Positions 1-11,279 are shown, counted from the stretch's first letter. The stretch is 64,000 nt of DNA from Vombatus ursinus (GCF_900497805.2 NW_020954557.1:34122613-34186612); one strand, 5' to 3'. Made by a program: numbers and translations. Notes: a model not told the origin generated them from the sequence alone.

Positions 1-2129
1 TACTGGACATACTACATAATAAACTTATAACCATGATTTCATTTTCCATAGACTTCCTATCAACTGCGGCCTCTTCCATGAGTTTCCTTTGCCACAAAAT
101 GGCACTGAACTCTAAAATTCTTTACGTCTGCCGAGCTGAAATACACACTTTACTTAGAAAATAATGATTAAAAAACATTCTGCAATTTATATAATATTGA
201 CCCTATTTCGTTAGACTGATGATTTCAAAGATTAGAACTTAGAATCTATTGGGGGAAACCACCTGTACAAGGTAACTTCTAGAATAAGACGTGAGGGAGG
301 GCCTGCGAATTAGCACCTAGAAGGATGAGGAAAAATGTCACATAGGAGGTGACACACCACATTACCAGGGAACTGGTAGTCTTATCCTTATGCTGTTTGT
401 TGCTTTTGAGACAGACTGCCTTGCTGACTTTGTTGGAAGCAAAGTTGGGCTAAGATCAGCAATCTTCTTTCTGTCTCACTGTCCAACTCCCTCTTCCAAC
501 AGCTCCCCAGTACTAGTCCATCCAGACTCTGAGTTATGGCTTAGAACAGACAGCAAGTAAAGGCATTAACTGGAAGGGGTAAGTGTATGACAAAACGTTA
601 TTTGGATTCCCAGTGATGGGGATCTTTGTGCCAGACAGTTACCATAGAGACAAGCAAGGTGAACAGGCAAGTTGTTACAACCACCTTTTCTGACACCTTA
701 AAGTCCTTTCTAAGCATCAGTGTTGAGTTATATTGATCATCTATGAAAAATTTTCAGTTTTAAGGCTTAAACTATTGTGCTCCTTATGTGGATAAATAAA
801 GGGCTCTGGCTCAATACTGTTTGACACTCTTTATGAGTCCTAAATCTACTTTAAAAAGAAGCCAGTTGAATCTTTAAAGAATGACTTTTCATTGTAGAGA
901 AAAGGAAATGTGCTGAAGCATTAATGAGGAGGTGGAACCTTTAAGTAACTACTTAAAAAAAAAAATCCAAGTTCTTTACTTTCCTAAAGCAGAAAGAAGG
1001 TATTTCTTTTACTACCTAGGTCAACTCTGTGCAATATGGAAGAAGAGGAACTGTTTTGAGATAGTCCTTTCCAGCTCATGTACTACAATCCTACCATCTT
1101 AGTTCATATCATTTGTTGAGAAAATTTTCCAAAAAAATTCTGAGTCTATTTAAAAAGGAACTATAACACATTTCCAATAGAAAATATTTGTATTACACAT
1201 TAGCTTTTAAAATATTTTCTAGTATAGCTTGATTTTAAAATTTTCAGCGATTTCCAGAAATGTTTGGATAGATAGTTCATAAAGACAAAATTGTTACTGA
1301 AATGACAAAATAATTCAAAACTCTGAGATCTGTGTAATTTCACTGGTGTGAGAATTTCCTCTACCAATCCTCTACCAATTTACTACTAAAACTAAGTAGT
1401 AGAGTCTCAGTGAGTTATCAGATGCTTAGAGACTTATCAGTAGTCATATAGTGTCAAAGGCCAAATATGAACTCAGATCTTCCAAATACTGGGTCCAGTG
1501 CTTTGTCTATATTCAATATTCTATGGTTCCTCTGCAGGTCTAAATGTAAGTATATTAAGTTTGTACTCTGAAAAGTGTGCTTGGCACACTATTAAGTGCT
1601 TCATATATGTTGATTTTTTTTAAAAATCTAAAATGAATGCTATCAAAGTAAATAGGTTTCATATTTTGATAAGAAAAAGCAACACATCTGTACCACTGAA
1701 TTTCTGAACATTTTTTCCCCTGGGTGGATGAAAAAGGCCTGGGGACATCCCCCCCTTATTTAAAAAAATTTATTAAAACTGTCAATTCATATTCAAAGGA
1801 ACTGAAAGATTAATATACAGAAACATATGGAATAATTTTCACTATATTCTTTTCCCATGCTACCCCAAAAATCTCACTACCACTGAACTACTTCTTACAA
1901 TAGAAGTACCCTCAGACCAGGTGGCCTTACTTTCCAAATGGCTGGTTCCTTCCAGAACCTCCAATTAAAGGAGGAGACTCAGGTCAAAGACGTCTCTATC
2001 CCTCTCCATGCCACATGGCCCAACTCATCTCTACAAGTCTTTCTCTAGCATCCCCCCCCCCCCCACACTCCTTCTTCTACTCCCCATTTTTTTTTTAAAA
2101 GCTCCTTTTAAATGTAATCTTTCTCCATT
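1..2129. other. Unannotated AT-rich DNA
   Basis: I see no gene, no recognisable repeat of any length and no long open frame here. It holds a C13 run at 2052-2064 and several short A or T runs. It could be unique intronic or intergenic sequence, or repeats too decayed to recognise by eye. Confidence 0.5.
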
Positions 2130-2130
2130 A

Positions 2131-2212
2131 GAATGTAAACTCCTTCCAAGGGCTTAGCAAAGAGCTTGACACATAATAATATAATGAGAGTAATTCGTGT
2201 TGATTGACAATC
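2131..2212 (+). mobile_element. L2 (CR1 clade) LINE, extreme 3' end
   Basis: The stretch follows the typical L2 terminus: 'gaatgtaaactccttccaag', then a 'cttagcaaagagcttgacac' block, then a decayed tail. Only about 80 bp remain. It abuts an oppositely oriented L2 tip, so the two 3' ends face each other. Confidence 0.6.
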
Positions 2213-2260
2213 CAACAAGCATTTAAGTACTTATTATATTATGTAGCAGGTGTGTTGACC
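2213..2260 (-). mobile_element. L2 3' tip, reversed
   Basis: The words 'aagcatttaagtacttatta' and 'atgtagcagg' match the reverse complement of the L2 tail (normally a TTTATTAAGTGCCTACTATGTGCCAGG-like string). It is only about 48 bp and starts where the plus-strand tip ends. Confidence 0.5.
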
Positions 2261-2311
2261 TTGCACATTAATGCTTCAGTTTTCTAGTATGGTCAAAGAG
2301 GAAGGTCATCA

Positions 2312-2475
2312 TAGAATTACAGGAGCATAGATTTAGGGCTGAATGGCACCTCAAAGGTTAACTCCTAAAACTTTCAAAGAGGTAAAGAGATAACCCAAGG
2401 TCAAAAATCAGGTTGTCAGTGGCAAAGCCAGAAATCAAATCCAGATCCCTATACCCAAAGTGAGAGCTCTTTTAT
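2312..2475 (-). mobile_element. MIR-type CORE-SINE, degraded
   Basis: It has the reverse MIR layout: 'tcacctcaaag'-like lead, 'caaagaggtaaagagataac', 'ccaaggtcaaaaatcagg', then 'ggcaaagccagaaatcaaat' and a final 'gagctct'. Divergence is high. MIR elements are non-coding SINEs mobilised by L2. Confidence 0.55.
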
Positions 2476-3284
2476 GAACTAGTCATGACTCAAATTTGTG
2501 AATTTTCTCGAAACTAAAGACATATTTACCCCTTTAAGTACCAACTTTTTTATTTTAAGAAGTTTAATCCTTCTAAATACATCACACCTTTTTTCTGTGA
2601 TCCAGAAGAGTGTGTATAAGGAATATGATTTTGATAATTCAGGATCATCACTCCTAGGAACACCAATTATATCATAGTAGATGACCTCAGGAGCTGCCAA
2701 GATGCCTAGAGCTATTTTCCCCCCTAGGTTAATCAACTCAGACTGCAGTACTTTAAAAATTTTGTCTACTTTTAAATTAAAAAAAAAAAAAAAAGAAAAA
2801 AAAGTTTGTCTCTTTCCTCCCCAGCAGCTGTCCTTCCTGTGTCAAAAGACTCATTTCTAATAGCTCCCTTACTCATCCTCTAATTTGTGCTTCTAATTTA
2901 TAAGGGACCAGGAAACTAGATAGACAAGTTTGGTGTAATGACCAGAGGGTAAACTTGAGTGTGGACCTGAAGGGGTCTCCTGCGGAGACTGGCTGCTCTT
3001 TATTTCTATTTCAGAGGTCTGTTTAACTTACTTCTAGATAGGTGTGACACTAGAGAACTACGCTTTCAGGGAAAGATAATGAAAGAGCAAGAAGGGATTT
3101 GTGTACTAGGATATGGTTATTTGGGGGTATAGCATTTATAGGGACGACTATATTTACATATAAATGATAGGGAAGCCTAACATTTCCTATCGGTTGCTCT
3201 GTTTGGTTCCGACTCCACAACATCATGCTCAGGGATAGGAATCCTCTGACGCCAGCCCCCCTTTTCATTTTCTTTTTGTGTTTT

Positions 3285-3390
3285 ATCTTCCTCTATTAGA
3301 TAGCAGGGACTGTCTTATTATTTGTATCCCTGAAACTAAGCACAATGCCTGGCACATGGTAGATTTTTAATGTTTAATGACTACTGATTC
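3285..3390 (+). mobile_element. L2 LINE 3' end
   Basis: The order 'tagatagcagggactgtctt', 'tttgtatccc', 'taagcacaatgcctggcaca' and 'tggtagatttttaatg' is that of the L2 3' untranslated end. The upstream body of the element is missing, as in most old L2 copies, which are 5' truncated. Confidence 0.7.
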
Positions 3391-3424
3391 CCCCAACTGT
3401 AATGGTATATAAAATAAGTCAGGC

Positions 3425-3690
3425 TTTTAACAAAAATAATAATAGCTAGTACATATGTAGTGCCTTAAGAGTTGCAAAGTGCTTTACAAATATTAGCTCA
3501 TTTTTTCTTCACGATTCCTGGGAGGAAGGGGCTACTGTTATCCCCATTTTACAGATGAGGAACTGAGGCAGACAGATGTTCAGTGACTTGCCCAGGGTCA
3601 CACAGCTAGTAAATTATGAGGTCAAATTTGAACTCAGACCTTCCTGATTCCAGGTTCAGTGCTCTATCCCCTGCACTACATTTTAAATAA
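3425..3690 (-). mobile_element. THER1/MIR-type CORE-SINE, near full length
   Basis: About 265 bp read in reverse: 'gagttgcaaagtgctttaca', 'ccccattttacagatgagg', 'gacttgcccagggtcacaca', 'tttgaactcagaccttcctg' and 'gtgctctatcccctgcacta'. The last part is the reverse of the tRNA-like head, the first the L2-like tail. It is among the better preserved SINEs in the window. Confidence 0.8.
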
Positions 3691-3695
3691 AAATA

Positions 3696-5519
3696 AAAAT
3701 AGCTTTTACAATAAACATATAGCTGTTATTTGACTGCTAATATGGCAGCAATCTGGAATCCAGGAAATCTGGGCCAAAGCAGTATTTGGCAAAGCCTGTG
3801 GGAAACAGCATTAAAATTCACAAGTAGCTAACCATTTTCTTTTAAATACTTTTAATATACATGAACAAATCTTGATTTATTTTATTTGAAAACAGCTAAG
3901 TATGCATTATACTGTTTTAACTACATAGTATAAGCAGATGTAGGTCCCTTGCAGGGTTATCTTATTTCCTGCTTTAATTTTAAGGGACCTTCGGACCTAC
4001 TCTTTCATATTCTGAGTGAGGAAAATGAAGGCAAGAGACTCACTCCTCAGTCTCCTGGTTAGGAAGCTGTTTCCCATTCTCTAACAGGTTATGTTCCAAA
4101 GTCCATTTCTAAATATTGTGGAACTAGAAATACTTTTTTCTTTTTTAGGGAACAAAGTGATAGATGTTGATTAAGGACTCCTCGTAGCCTAGAGAAATCT
4201 GTAATCTGCCACAAGGCATTAAGAGTAACAACTAGGGACAACAGTAGCAGTGGGGATTCCAGTTAGCGGCTTTTCTCAGGATATGGGAGAGAGACTCCAG
4301 AAGTTAGGGTTGGGGGTGGGGTTGTGAGGAGGGCTAAGAATAGGGTTTCTGGGGCTAGGGTTAAGGAGCTGTAGGAGGTGGAGCCTGGGCCACTATAAAC
4401 ACCCAGACATACTCATCAGTCAGCTCTCCAGTAACTCCTTTTCTTTTCTCCTCCGGCCTCAGGGATTGGGGCGTGCCAGTCTACAATTGCACGTCTACCA
4501 CCTGCAGCGTATGACCAAGGTTTCCCTCTTCTTGGCTCACTACAGAACAGAATACTGTATAGCCTCTCACAGCTTCGGTCTTTGAATCAATCACACCACC
4601 CTTTTGAGATTTTCTAAGGCGTTTTTCATGCATTTAAGGGCTGGTAAGGCCAATAATCTCATTCTTTCTCCCCTCCTGAACTATATATATATACTTCAGC
4701 AAGTGTTCCCCCCCACCTGCATACATCTTCCATCTCATTCATTTCTACATAGCTATATTGATATTTGAGGCTCCCTTTCCCTAATATTAGGATCCTTGTG
4801 TATTTGGGAAGTTTTTCTCCCCAAACATACCCCTTTCTCCAGAATCTAGGCCAACATTCATATGTAGAATCCCAGAGGAAAGCTCTAAATCCTTCTATCA
4901 AAGAACCTTTGTCCTCTCATTCCAAAGGGCATCCCGAGGCCATTCTCCAGATAAAAGCCAAACAACTCTATTTAGAGATAGAATTCGCAGGGGGATACTT
5001 AGGCCCACACTAATGATTATTCTGCATACCTATGTAATTTTAATTGCTTTCCACTCTTTTTTACCCCTTTCCTCCTAAAAGTACAATAAAATCTTCTTCC
5101 CACCCAACTCCCTCCAAAATTAGGACTTCATAAAGAAGTGTACATCTGAGACCCCAGAAAACATTTTGTGATCCCTCTGTGAATGGACCATAATGTAGGC
5201 ACAGGGAAATGAGGGAAGTCTCTGCCTCTCATCCTGTTACATATCACAATTTCTATTTATTACCAATTACAAATCTTAAAGACCCCTAAATACAGATCTA
5301 TAAGCAGAGACAACAAATAACTTGCTTTTCACCCCACGAGTCTCCCCATTTTGCTATAGAATCTTTGACATAATTCAGAGGTGGGATTTTGTGTATAATA
5401 GGGGAAACTGGGATGTCATCTTTGGAGCTACTGCCCTACCCTATCCTGTCCCGCCCCCCCCCCAACTGAGGGTTATCTGACAGACTTGGAGATTTGTAGA
5501 ATCTCTCCTTCCCTACTAC
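3696..5519. other. Unannotated stretch with a G-rich, TATA-containing patch
   Basis: No gene or clear repeat is seen. Within it, 4303-4362 is G-rich and carries three TAGGGT words; a TATAAA-like 'cactataaac' follows at about 4391-4400. A short TA run lies near 4682-4692 and a C run near 5453-5463. Small open frames on both strands (about 80 aa at 4659-5013) overlap each other and show no recognisable domain. Confidence 0.45.
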
Positions 5520-5524
5520 TAGCA

Positions 5525-5712
5525 GTAAAGAAAATCAATTATTAAGAGCATACCAGGTGCTATATGCTAGACACTGAAACTATGAAGTCAAAAACAAAAC
5601 AGTCCCCGACTCAAATATAACAGGGGAAACAATATATGCACAAAATAAATACAAGATAATTTTGGGATGGGTCATTAGCAGTTGAGGGGATGAGGAAAGG
5701 CCCCATGTAGGA
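5525..5712 (-). mobile_element. L2 LINE 3' fragment (pile-up member 1)
   Basis: It begins with the reverse L2 tip ('taccaggtgctatatgctag', 'acactg') and runs through 'aaacagtccccgactcaa' to 'gatgaggaaaggccccatgt'. It ends where a second, complete reverse tip begins at about 5717, so the two are separate insertions or a duplication. Confidence 0.7.
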
Positions 5713-5716
5713 GTCA

Positions 5717-6187
5717 GTCAATAAACATTAAGAACCTACTATGTACCAGACACTATGCTAAGCACTTGGGAATTACAAAGAAAGGCAAAAAAAAAACAGT
5801 CCCTGCTCTTAGAGAAGCTCACAATCTAAAGGAGGTAGGAGACAAATAACATGCATACAAATAAGCTATACATAAGATAAATAGGAAATAACAAGAGGGT
5901 GAGCACCAGAATTAAGAAGGACTGGGAAAAGTTTCTTGCAGAAGGCAGACTTTTAGTGGGGTCTTGAAAGAAGCCATGAAAGACAGGTGGAGGGAGATGA
6001 GAAAAGGGAGCATTCCAGGTATGGGGGACAGTCAGTGAAAATATCTGGAGCAGAGAGACGGACTTTCTTGTTTGAGAAACAGCAAAGCAAGATGTAAGGT
6101 GGGGAGGGGTACTAGGTTATGAAGGGCTTTGAAGGGCAAACAGAAGATTTTATGTGTGATCCCAGAAGAGACAGGGAGTCACTGAAG
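5717..6187 (-). mobile_element. L2 LINE 3' fragment (pile-up member 2)
   Basis: This is a fresh start at the L2 tip ('aacctactatgtaccagaca') followed by the usual reverse order of the 3' region, including 'aggttatgaagggctttgaa' near 6114. That block is the complement of 'gcactcaaagcccttcataa' in the plus-strand L2 at about 33872, an internal check that both belong to one family. Confidence 0.8.
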
Positions 6188-6526
6188 TTGACATTTGAGC
6201 AGATCTTTCAAAGGAAACCTGCATTCATGAGATGAGAGGTGGTGAGAAAAGTATACTCCACCATGGAGGAGGGACAGCCTATGCTAAGGCATGGAGAACT
6301 GGGGATTGAAATGCCGCTCATGAAGAATGGCAAGCAGACCAATTCGGTTGCAAGTAGAGTTTGTGAAAGGAAGAAATATGCAAAAAGTTTGGAAAGGTAG
6401 ACTAGAATCACAGTGAGAGGCTTTAAATGCCAACCCCTCCCCCCCCCAAAAAAGGTCTGGAATTGAGACTATGTTATAGGAGGTATGTGTGCAGGAGTGT
6501 GACATGATCAAAACTGCTTTAGGACT
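6188..6526 (-). mobile_element. L2 LINE 3' fragment, divergent (pile-up member 3)
   Basis: From 'gacatttgagcagatctttc' the L2 order restarts, running to 'gtgtgacatgatcaaaactg' near 6520. The expected tip is missing and the match is poorer than in its neighbours. A C9-A6 run at about 6439-6456 lies within it. The small open frames on the minus strand here are by-products. Confidence 0.55.
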
Positions 6527-7839
6527 ATCAATTAATAAATATTTATTAAGTGCCTACTATGCACCAGGGACTGTACTGGGGATATAAAAAGATAGCCCCC
6601 CTGACCTCAAGGATCTTAAATCTAATGAGGGAAACCACCCATAAGCAATAGACAAAGGAAGCTATGTGTACAGGATAAAAGGGAAATAATTACCAGAGGG
6701 AAGGCATTAGAATTTAAGAGAGATTGGGGAAGGCTTCTGGTAAAAGATCAGATTTTAGTTGGCACTTAAAGGGAGCCAGGGAAGTCAGCAGGCAGAGTTG
6801 AGGAGGGGGAGCATTCCAGGCATGGGGTACAGCCAGAGAAATTGCTGGGAGCTGAGAGATGGAATGTCTCATTCCCAAAACAGCCAGGGAGCCAGTACAA
6901 CTGGACTGAAGAGTCTGAGTTGGGGTATAAGATGACTGGAAAGGTAGGAATGGGCTAGGTTACAAAGGGCTTTGCATGTAAACCAGAGCACTTTGTACTT
7001 CCTCTTGGAAGCAATAGGAAGCCATTGAAGTTTATTGGGGAGAAGGGAGGAGGTGTATGATACAGTTGGACTTAAGCTTTAGGAAAATCACTTTACTGGC
7101 TGAATAGAGGGTGGCCTGGAATGGTGAGAGAATTGAGGCAGGCAATTCCACCAGAAGCCTATTTCAGTAATCAAGACATGAGAAGATGAGGGCCTGTACC
7201 AGAGGGGTGACAATGGTAGAAGAGAGAAGGCAGTGTATTTGAGAAATGTTGCAAAGTTGAAATCAACAGACCCTGGCAGCAGGTTGGATATGGGGGATGG
7301 TGGTGAGATACAATGAGGAATCCCCCCAGGATCATTTCTAGGTTGTGAGCTTGAGGGACTAGTGCCCTCTATAAAAGGGAAGGTAAAAGAGGGGGAGAGG
7401 GTTTATGGGGAAAGATAACAGTACTTAGGCAACTGTTTGGAGGTAGGACTGGAGAGGGGAGAGAAGCTTTTGTAACAGTTCAGGTGGGAGGGGATGGAGG
7501 CTTCAACTAGGGTAGTAGCTGTGTGAGTAGACTTAAATGAGATTTGGCAAATAGCTGGATATAGATGGTGAAGAGAAAGTGAAGAATAAAGATGTCTCTG
7601 AGGTTGAGAAGCTTGGAGAGCTGGGAAGATGGTATAGTTCCATTTTGAACTTCCTGATTCTGGGATGCCTATTTTGAGATACCCAGGTTGAAATGTACAA
7701 CCAGCAACTGTTGATGCCTGTTTAGATGGGAGATGATGGAATGTTATGTGTGGGAAGGAAGGTCCATGGTGTCATGGATGAGAATGAGAGGTCGGTTTGG
7801 CTGGATCACAGAGTACATATGCGAGTGCAAGTAATACCC
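6527..7839 (-). mobile_element. L2 LINE 3' fragment, about 1.3 kb (pile-up member 4)
   Basis: It starts at a good reverse tip ('aagtgcctactatgcaccag', near 6549) and runs through the tail region, 'ggaaggcttctgg', 'gcattccaggcatggggtac', 'gttacaaagggctttgcatg' and the RT-domain end 'ggcaggcaattccaccagaa', to 'gagatgatgg' near 7735. On the minus strand it would encode the end of the L2 reverse transcriptase, but no frame stays open for long. Confidence 0.8.
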
Positions 7840-8260
7840 AAATGAGCCTGGTTATATAGGTCAGGGCCTCGTTGTGAAGGTTTTAAAAGCTAAGCAGAGG
7901 AAAGACTTCAATTTTTATCAGAGAGACCCACTGGAGTCCTTTGAATAGATCTGTTCTTTAGTGAAATACTTTTGGTTTTAATGTGTAGGGATGGGGAAAG
8001 GCTTGAAGAAGGAAGGCCAATTAGAAGATTGTTGCAATGATCTGGGCCAGAAGTAGTCCAAAAAAGAGAATGTGGTTTCATAGATATGGTGGGGATAAGA
8101 GAAGCAGGATTTAGTAGCTTTTTAGAAAAAGCCTGAGGAGGGGCCAGATAAAGAGAACCTTGAGGGTATGGTTTCATTAAAATCCTGAGGCGGGGTTTCA
8201 GAAGGAGAGAGTGGTCAATTTTGTCAAATGCTACAGAGAGGTAAAGAAGGATGAAGAATG
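7840..8260 (-). mobile_element. L2 LINE fragment with RT motif (pile-up member 5)
   Basis: Part of the 3' region restarts at 'ggtcagggcctcgttgtgaa'. At 8214-8240 the minus strand reads LSVAFDKID, matching the conserved (L)SAAFDTVD reverse transcriptase motif, whose aspartate is catalytic in the family. An 89-codon minus frame at 7908-8177 is L2 C-terminal debris. The RT motif and the 3' region lie too close together, so sequence between them has been lost. Confidence 0.65.
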
Positions 8261-8639
8261 ATTTTAATAGCTTACATTTTGTTCTTGAGTTCTTTTTTTT
8301 TTCCCTAGAATATACACTGCTTTACCACAAAAACCATCATTCATAGAGGCATTTGCTACCAAATGTAGCAATATGAATAGGAGAGATTTATCCTTTCCAT
8401 TTTAAGGAAAAAAAATCCTATGAAGTCAGAAATTACACTGATTTAAATACTGTATATTACAGCTATGTTGTTCATCTTATGCCTCTGCCCCTACTGGATT
8501 CTCAGTTCTTGGCATCATGGTACTTATACAAAGTTTATTTCCCCAACTAGCACAGAGCCCCATATACAGCAAGTGCCTAATACTGATGCTGTATATTTTT
8601 TTAATACGTGTTTTTAAAATGTATCCCCCTTTAGAACAA

Positions 8640-8752
8640 CAATTCCTATCCAAGGGAGATTGTTCCATTCTTTGTATTTGTAAACCCCAGTGTCTAGTAA
8701 AGTACCTGGCACATATCAGGAACTTAATATATATTTATTGGTTAACAAATGT
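8640..8752 (+). mobile_element. L2 LINE 3' end
   Basis: The order 'ttctttgtatttgtaaaccc', 'cagtgtctagtaaagtacct', 'ggcacatatcaggaacttaa' and 'tatatttattggttaac' is a plain L2 terminus. A second, weaker one may lie just upstream at about 8480-8590 ('ctagcacagagccccatata'). Confidence 0.65.
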
Positions 8753-9114
8753 TCATTGTATTTATTGTACTGTAACAAGAGGAATCAAACAGTGTGTTAA
8801 AAGACTACTTCATAGCCCCTCCCCTACACCAATATCAAATTTTTTCACTTAGGATCTAGCTGGGAAAAGTAAGTTGCATTCAAGTGCTAATGAACAGACA
8901 GACACACAAAGGAAAGAAACAAAATTCATCTGCGTTGAAGAGGAAAATAAGACTCAAGCAACAACAGTGAAATGTAGTTGTGGAGATTAATCCTTTTTGC
9001 CTCCCCAGCAACAGCCAATCCCAGGGACGCCTCAGACACTGCCATGGAGGTAAAAACCAAAAATTAATATAGGAGGCAGCTCAGTAAAATGCAACAAACA
9101 CTAGTTCTAGAGTC

Positions 9115-9317
9115 TAGAAGTTGTTGTTAGTATCCAACTCTTAGTGACCCCATTTAGAGTTTTCTTGGCAAAGATACTGGAGAGGTTTGCCATTTCCTTC
9201 TCCTGCTCATTTTACAGATGAGGAAACTGAGGCATACAGGGTTAAGAGACTTATCTAGGGACACACAGTTAGAAAGTGTTCCGAGTCTGGATTTGAACTC
9301 AAAGTTTAGAAGACCTA
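9115..9317 (-). mobile_element. RTE-tailed marsupial SINE (MAR1-like)
   Basis: On the plus strand it starts with the reversed tail 'gttgttgttagtatccaact', then 'tttagagttttcttggcaaa', 'gatactggagaggtttgcca' and 'ttttacagatgaggaaactg', and ends in the reversed tRNA-like head. The tail resembles the 3' end of RTE/BovB LINEs, so mobilisation by RTE is inferred. Similar copies lie at 25260, 34599 and 53650. Confidence 0.75.
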
Positions 9318-9437
9318 GCTAGGTTCAAATCTCTCCTATTCTCTGGGTTTCAGATTCCTTACTTGTAAAATGAGAAGAGGCTGCAACAGTTGGCTTCTTG
9401 AGCTCTCCTTCCAGTTCTAGATTTATGAAGTCATGAA
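9318..9437 (+). mobile_element. MIR/THER1-type SINE fragment
   Basis: It reads 'gttcaaatctctcctattct', 'gggtttcagattccttactt', 'gtaaaatgagaagaggctgc' and 'tctccttccagttctagatt', the middle and tail of a plus-strand CORE-SINE. Its head is missing; it joins directly to the minus-strand SINE on its left. Confidence 0.65.
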
Positions 9438-9796
9438 GAGGCAAGGTGACTGAGGTAAGGGTGGCCCTAGAAGGGCTGATAAGGAAGGAAAAAAAAGATA
9501 TATGGGAATCCCAAGCAACAGCAAAGAAAGAAGAGATCATGAAGCCAGTCTACAGAGACAACTATTCTCAGTGGCGGATACGTCTAAATTAGAGGTCAGT
9601 TTTTGATAATCAAACGAACCAATAAATTTTTATTTAGTTTTTCGTTAGTATAGGACTTGGAGATCTAGATAGATCAATTGCTGATTAGATTAACTCTAAG
9701 TAAGAAAGGTAGGTATGAAAGAAATTAAGAATTCAGCACAAAAAAGATTATCTGGAAGTCTTCAATGTCCTATAAAGTGTTTGAGAGTTGTGGTAG

Positions 9797-10045
9797 GGCA
9801 CTGCATTCTATGAGCAAAGCAGAATTGCAGTAGCTCAAAAGAAACATGAGATGCACAAATTTAAAGATATCTCTACTCCAAATGTTCACATGGACCATTT
9901 GTGCCCAACCTGTGGTAGGGCATTCCAAGCTCCTATTGGTCTGATCAGCCACAGTTCGACACACTGTACCTTGACCCCAACATACTGATGTCATTTTGAT
10001 TCTCTTGGAGAATGAAGGACATCAACCAACCAACCAGGGAGTACA
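9797..10045 (+). mobile_element. RTE-clade LINE, 3' end with zinc-finger C-terminus
   Basis: An open frame at 9797-9988 (63 codons, stop TGA) encodes the C-terminus of a non-LTR retrotransposon polyprotein. Its last part reads CPTCGRAFQAPIGLISHSST-H, a C-x2-C-x12-H-x3-H finger. Cys-rich ends of the form CxxCGR-x-IGL-x-SH are known from RTE-clade reverse transcriptase proteins. The 3' untranslated part follows at once, with 'gagaatgaaggacatcaacc' and an 'aaccaaccaacc' tail, shared with the element at 55142. It is 5' truncated: a stop codon lies directly upstream at 9794-9796 and no reverse transcriptase motif is seen. This is transposon debris, not a host zinc-finger gene. Confidence 0.75.
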
Positions 10046-10081
10046 TCAAAGACTGAATGAAAATGGTCAATATGACTATAA

Positions 10082-10170
10082 TATTTAAACATTTATTAAG
10101 TGCTTACTGTGTCCAGCACTATACTAAGCCCTTGTACTACAAAGACAAGCCAAAGCACTCCCTATTAAAA
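10082..10170 (-). mobile_element. L2 3' tip, reversed
   Basis: 'aacatttattaagtgcttac' followed by 'tgtgtccagcactatactaa' and 'gcccttgtactacaaagaca' is the reverse L2 terminus. It has no recognisable body beyond about 90 bp. Confidence 0.7.
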
Positions 10171-10364
10171 GGAACATCTTGGAAAAACTGATTTAAAATA
10201 GCAAAGACCACAGTTATTATTGGATAATAGCTTTAATATGTGATCTGTTCTCCTGGGTATTTAATTTTGTAATTAGTGTTATTCGTTTAGAAATAATTTG
10301 TCTCTTTCTTTATAAATAGTTTCAAATTTATACTATTGTGGCTTGTATGGTTTAGAGAATTCAT

Positions 10365-10670
10365 AAAATCACAGAATCTCAAAGTCAGAGACTATCTTGT
10401 CTAAGATCTACCTGAACAGGAATTTCTTAACAATTTAAAAATTCCTCAGGTGGGCCTCATTCAGCCTCCATCTGAAGCCTTACATGGGAGGATGATCCTT
10501 CTGAGACAGTATACTCCGATTCTGGGTGGATCAATGTAAGGTAAAGCTTTCCCTACTTCCATCTTCAAGTGGTCAGCTGCTCCAGTCACAGGTACCAAAA
10601 CGTCTATCACCTCCCAAAGAACTTGGCAAAACTTCAAGTCAGGGGTAAAAGACCAACAACTAACATTCAA
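10365..10670 (+). repeat. Possible old CR1/MIR-like repeat
   Basis: A lead of 'aaaatcacagaatctcaaag' then 'cagagactatcttgtctaag' is followed by 'attcagcctccatctgaagc', reminiscent of an old mammalian repeat with a 'catccagcctctgcttgaa' core. The match is loose. The 69-codon minus frame here shows no domain. Confidence 0.3.
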
Positions 10671-11059
10671 TGAATGCTTTGAGGAGGATACAAAAAAAGC
10701 CTAAAATATGATCTTAGACATCAAGAAGTCTACAACTGGCTGAGATATTAACTTAAAGCCAGAATTAAGTTCCAGAAAATTTTATAAGATTCAAATTTTA
10801 TTTTCAAAAATAACAATTTATGGTGGTCACAAGTGACAAGCACCATCAAAATATTTTTCAAAATACCTATTTTTTCCCTAAAAGTTAGTTTTTTTTTATT
10901 TATAAGGTTTGTTTTTTAATCAAATTTCTAAATATATCTCTTCCTCCTTCCTTATCTAGGAGGCCATCCCTAGTAACAATAAAAAGTAATTTTTTTTTTT
11001 AAGGCCATTCAGCAAAACCAAAACAACCACCAAATCTGACAGGATCTATAATATTCCAC

Positions 11060-11212
11060 TTCCACAGTCTCCCATTTAGACTCTTTCCTTCATTAGACAG
11101 TGAGATCCTTAGGAACAGAAGATGGTCTTTTGCTTTCCTGTAACCCCAGGGCTTAGTACAGTGCCTGGTATACAGAAGGAAGAGTTTAAGAAATGCTTAT
11201 TGACCTGACTCA
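11060..11212 (+). mobile_element. L2 LINE 3' end
   Basis: It runs 'cattagacagtgagatcctt', 'aggaacagaagatggtcttt', 'cagggcttagtacagtgcct' and 'gaaatgcttattgacctgac', a complete L2 terminus of about 150 bp. Confidence 0.75.
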
Positions 11213-11279
11213 CATCTCTTAAGTGAAGGAGAGGAAATAAATTTCCTCACCTCTTTTCCAGGGCCAAACTTGATGACAA

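Noticed and set aside
4430-4560. Host promoter or CpG island
   Set aside because: A TATA-like word and a locally higher GC content are present, but CpG density is low and no first exon or downstream gene can be seen.
8517-8852. 111-codon open frame
   Set aside because: It overlaps L2 3' end sequence and a long AT-rich stretch, and no protein family is recognisable.
9893-9970. Host C2H2 zinc-finger gene
   Set aside because: The single finger ends at an RTE LINE stop codon and is followed by the RTE 3' tail.
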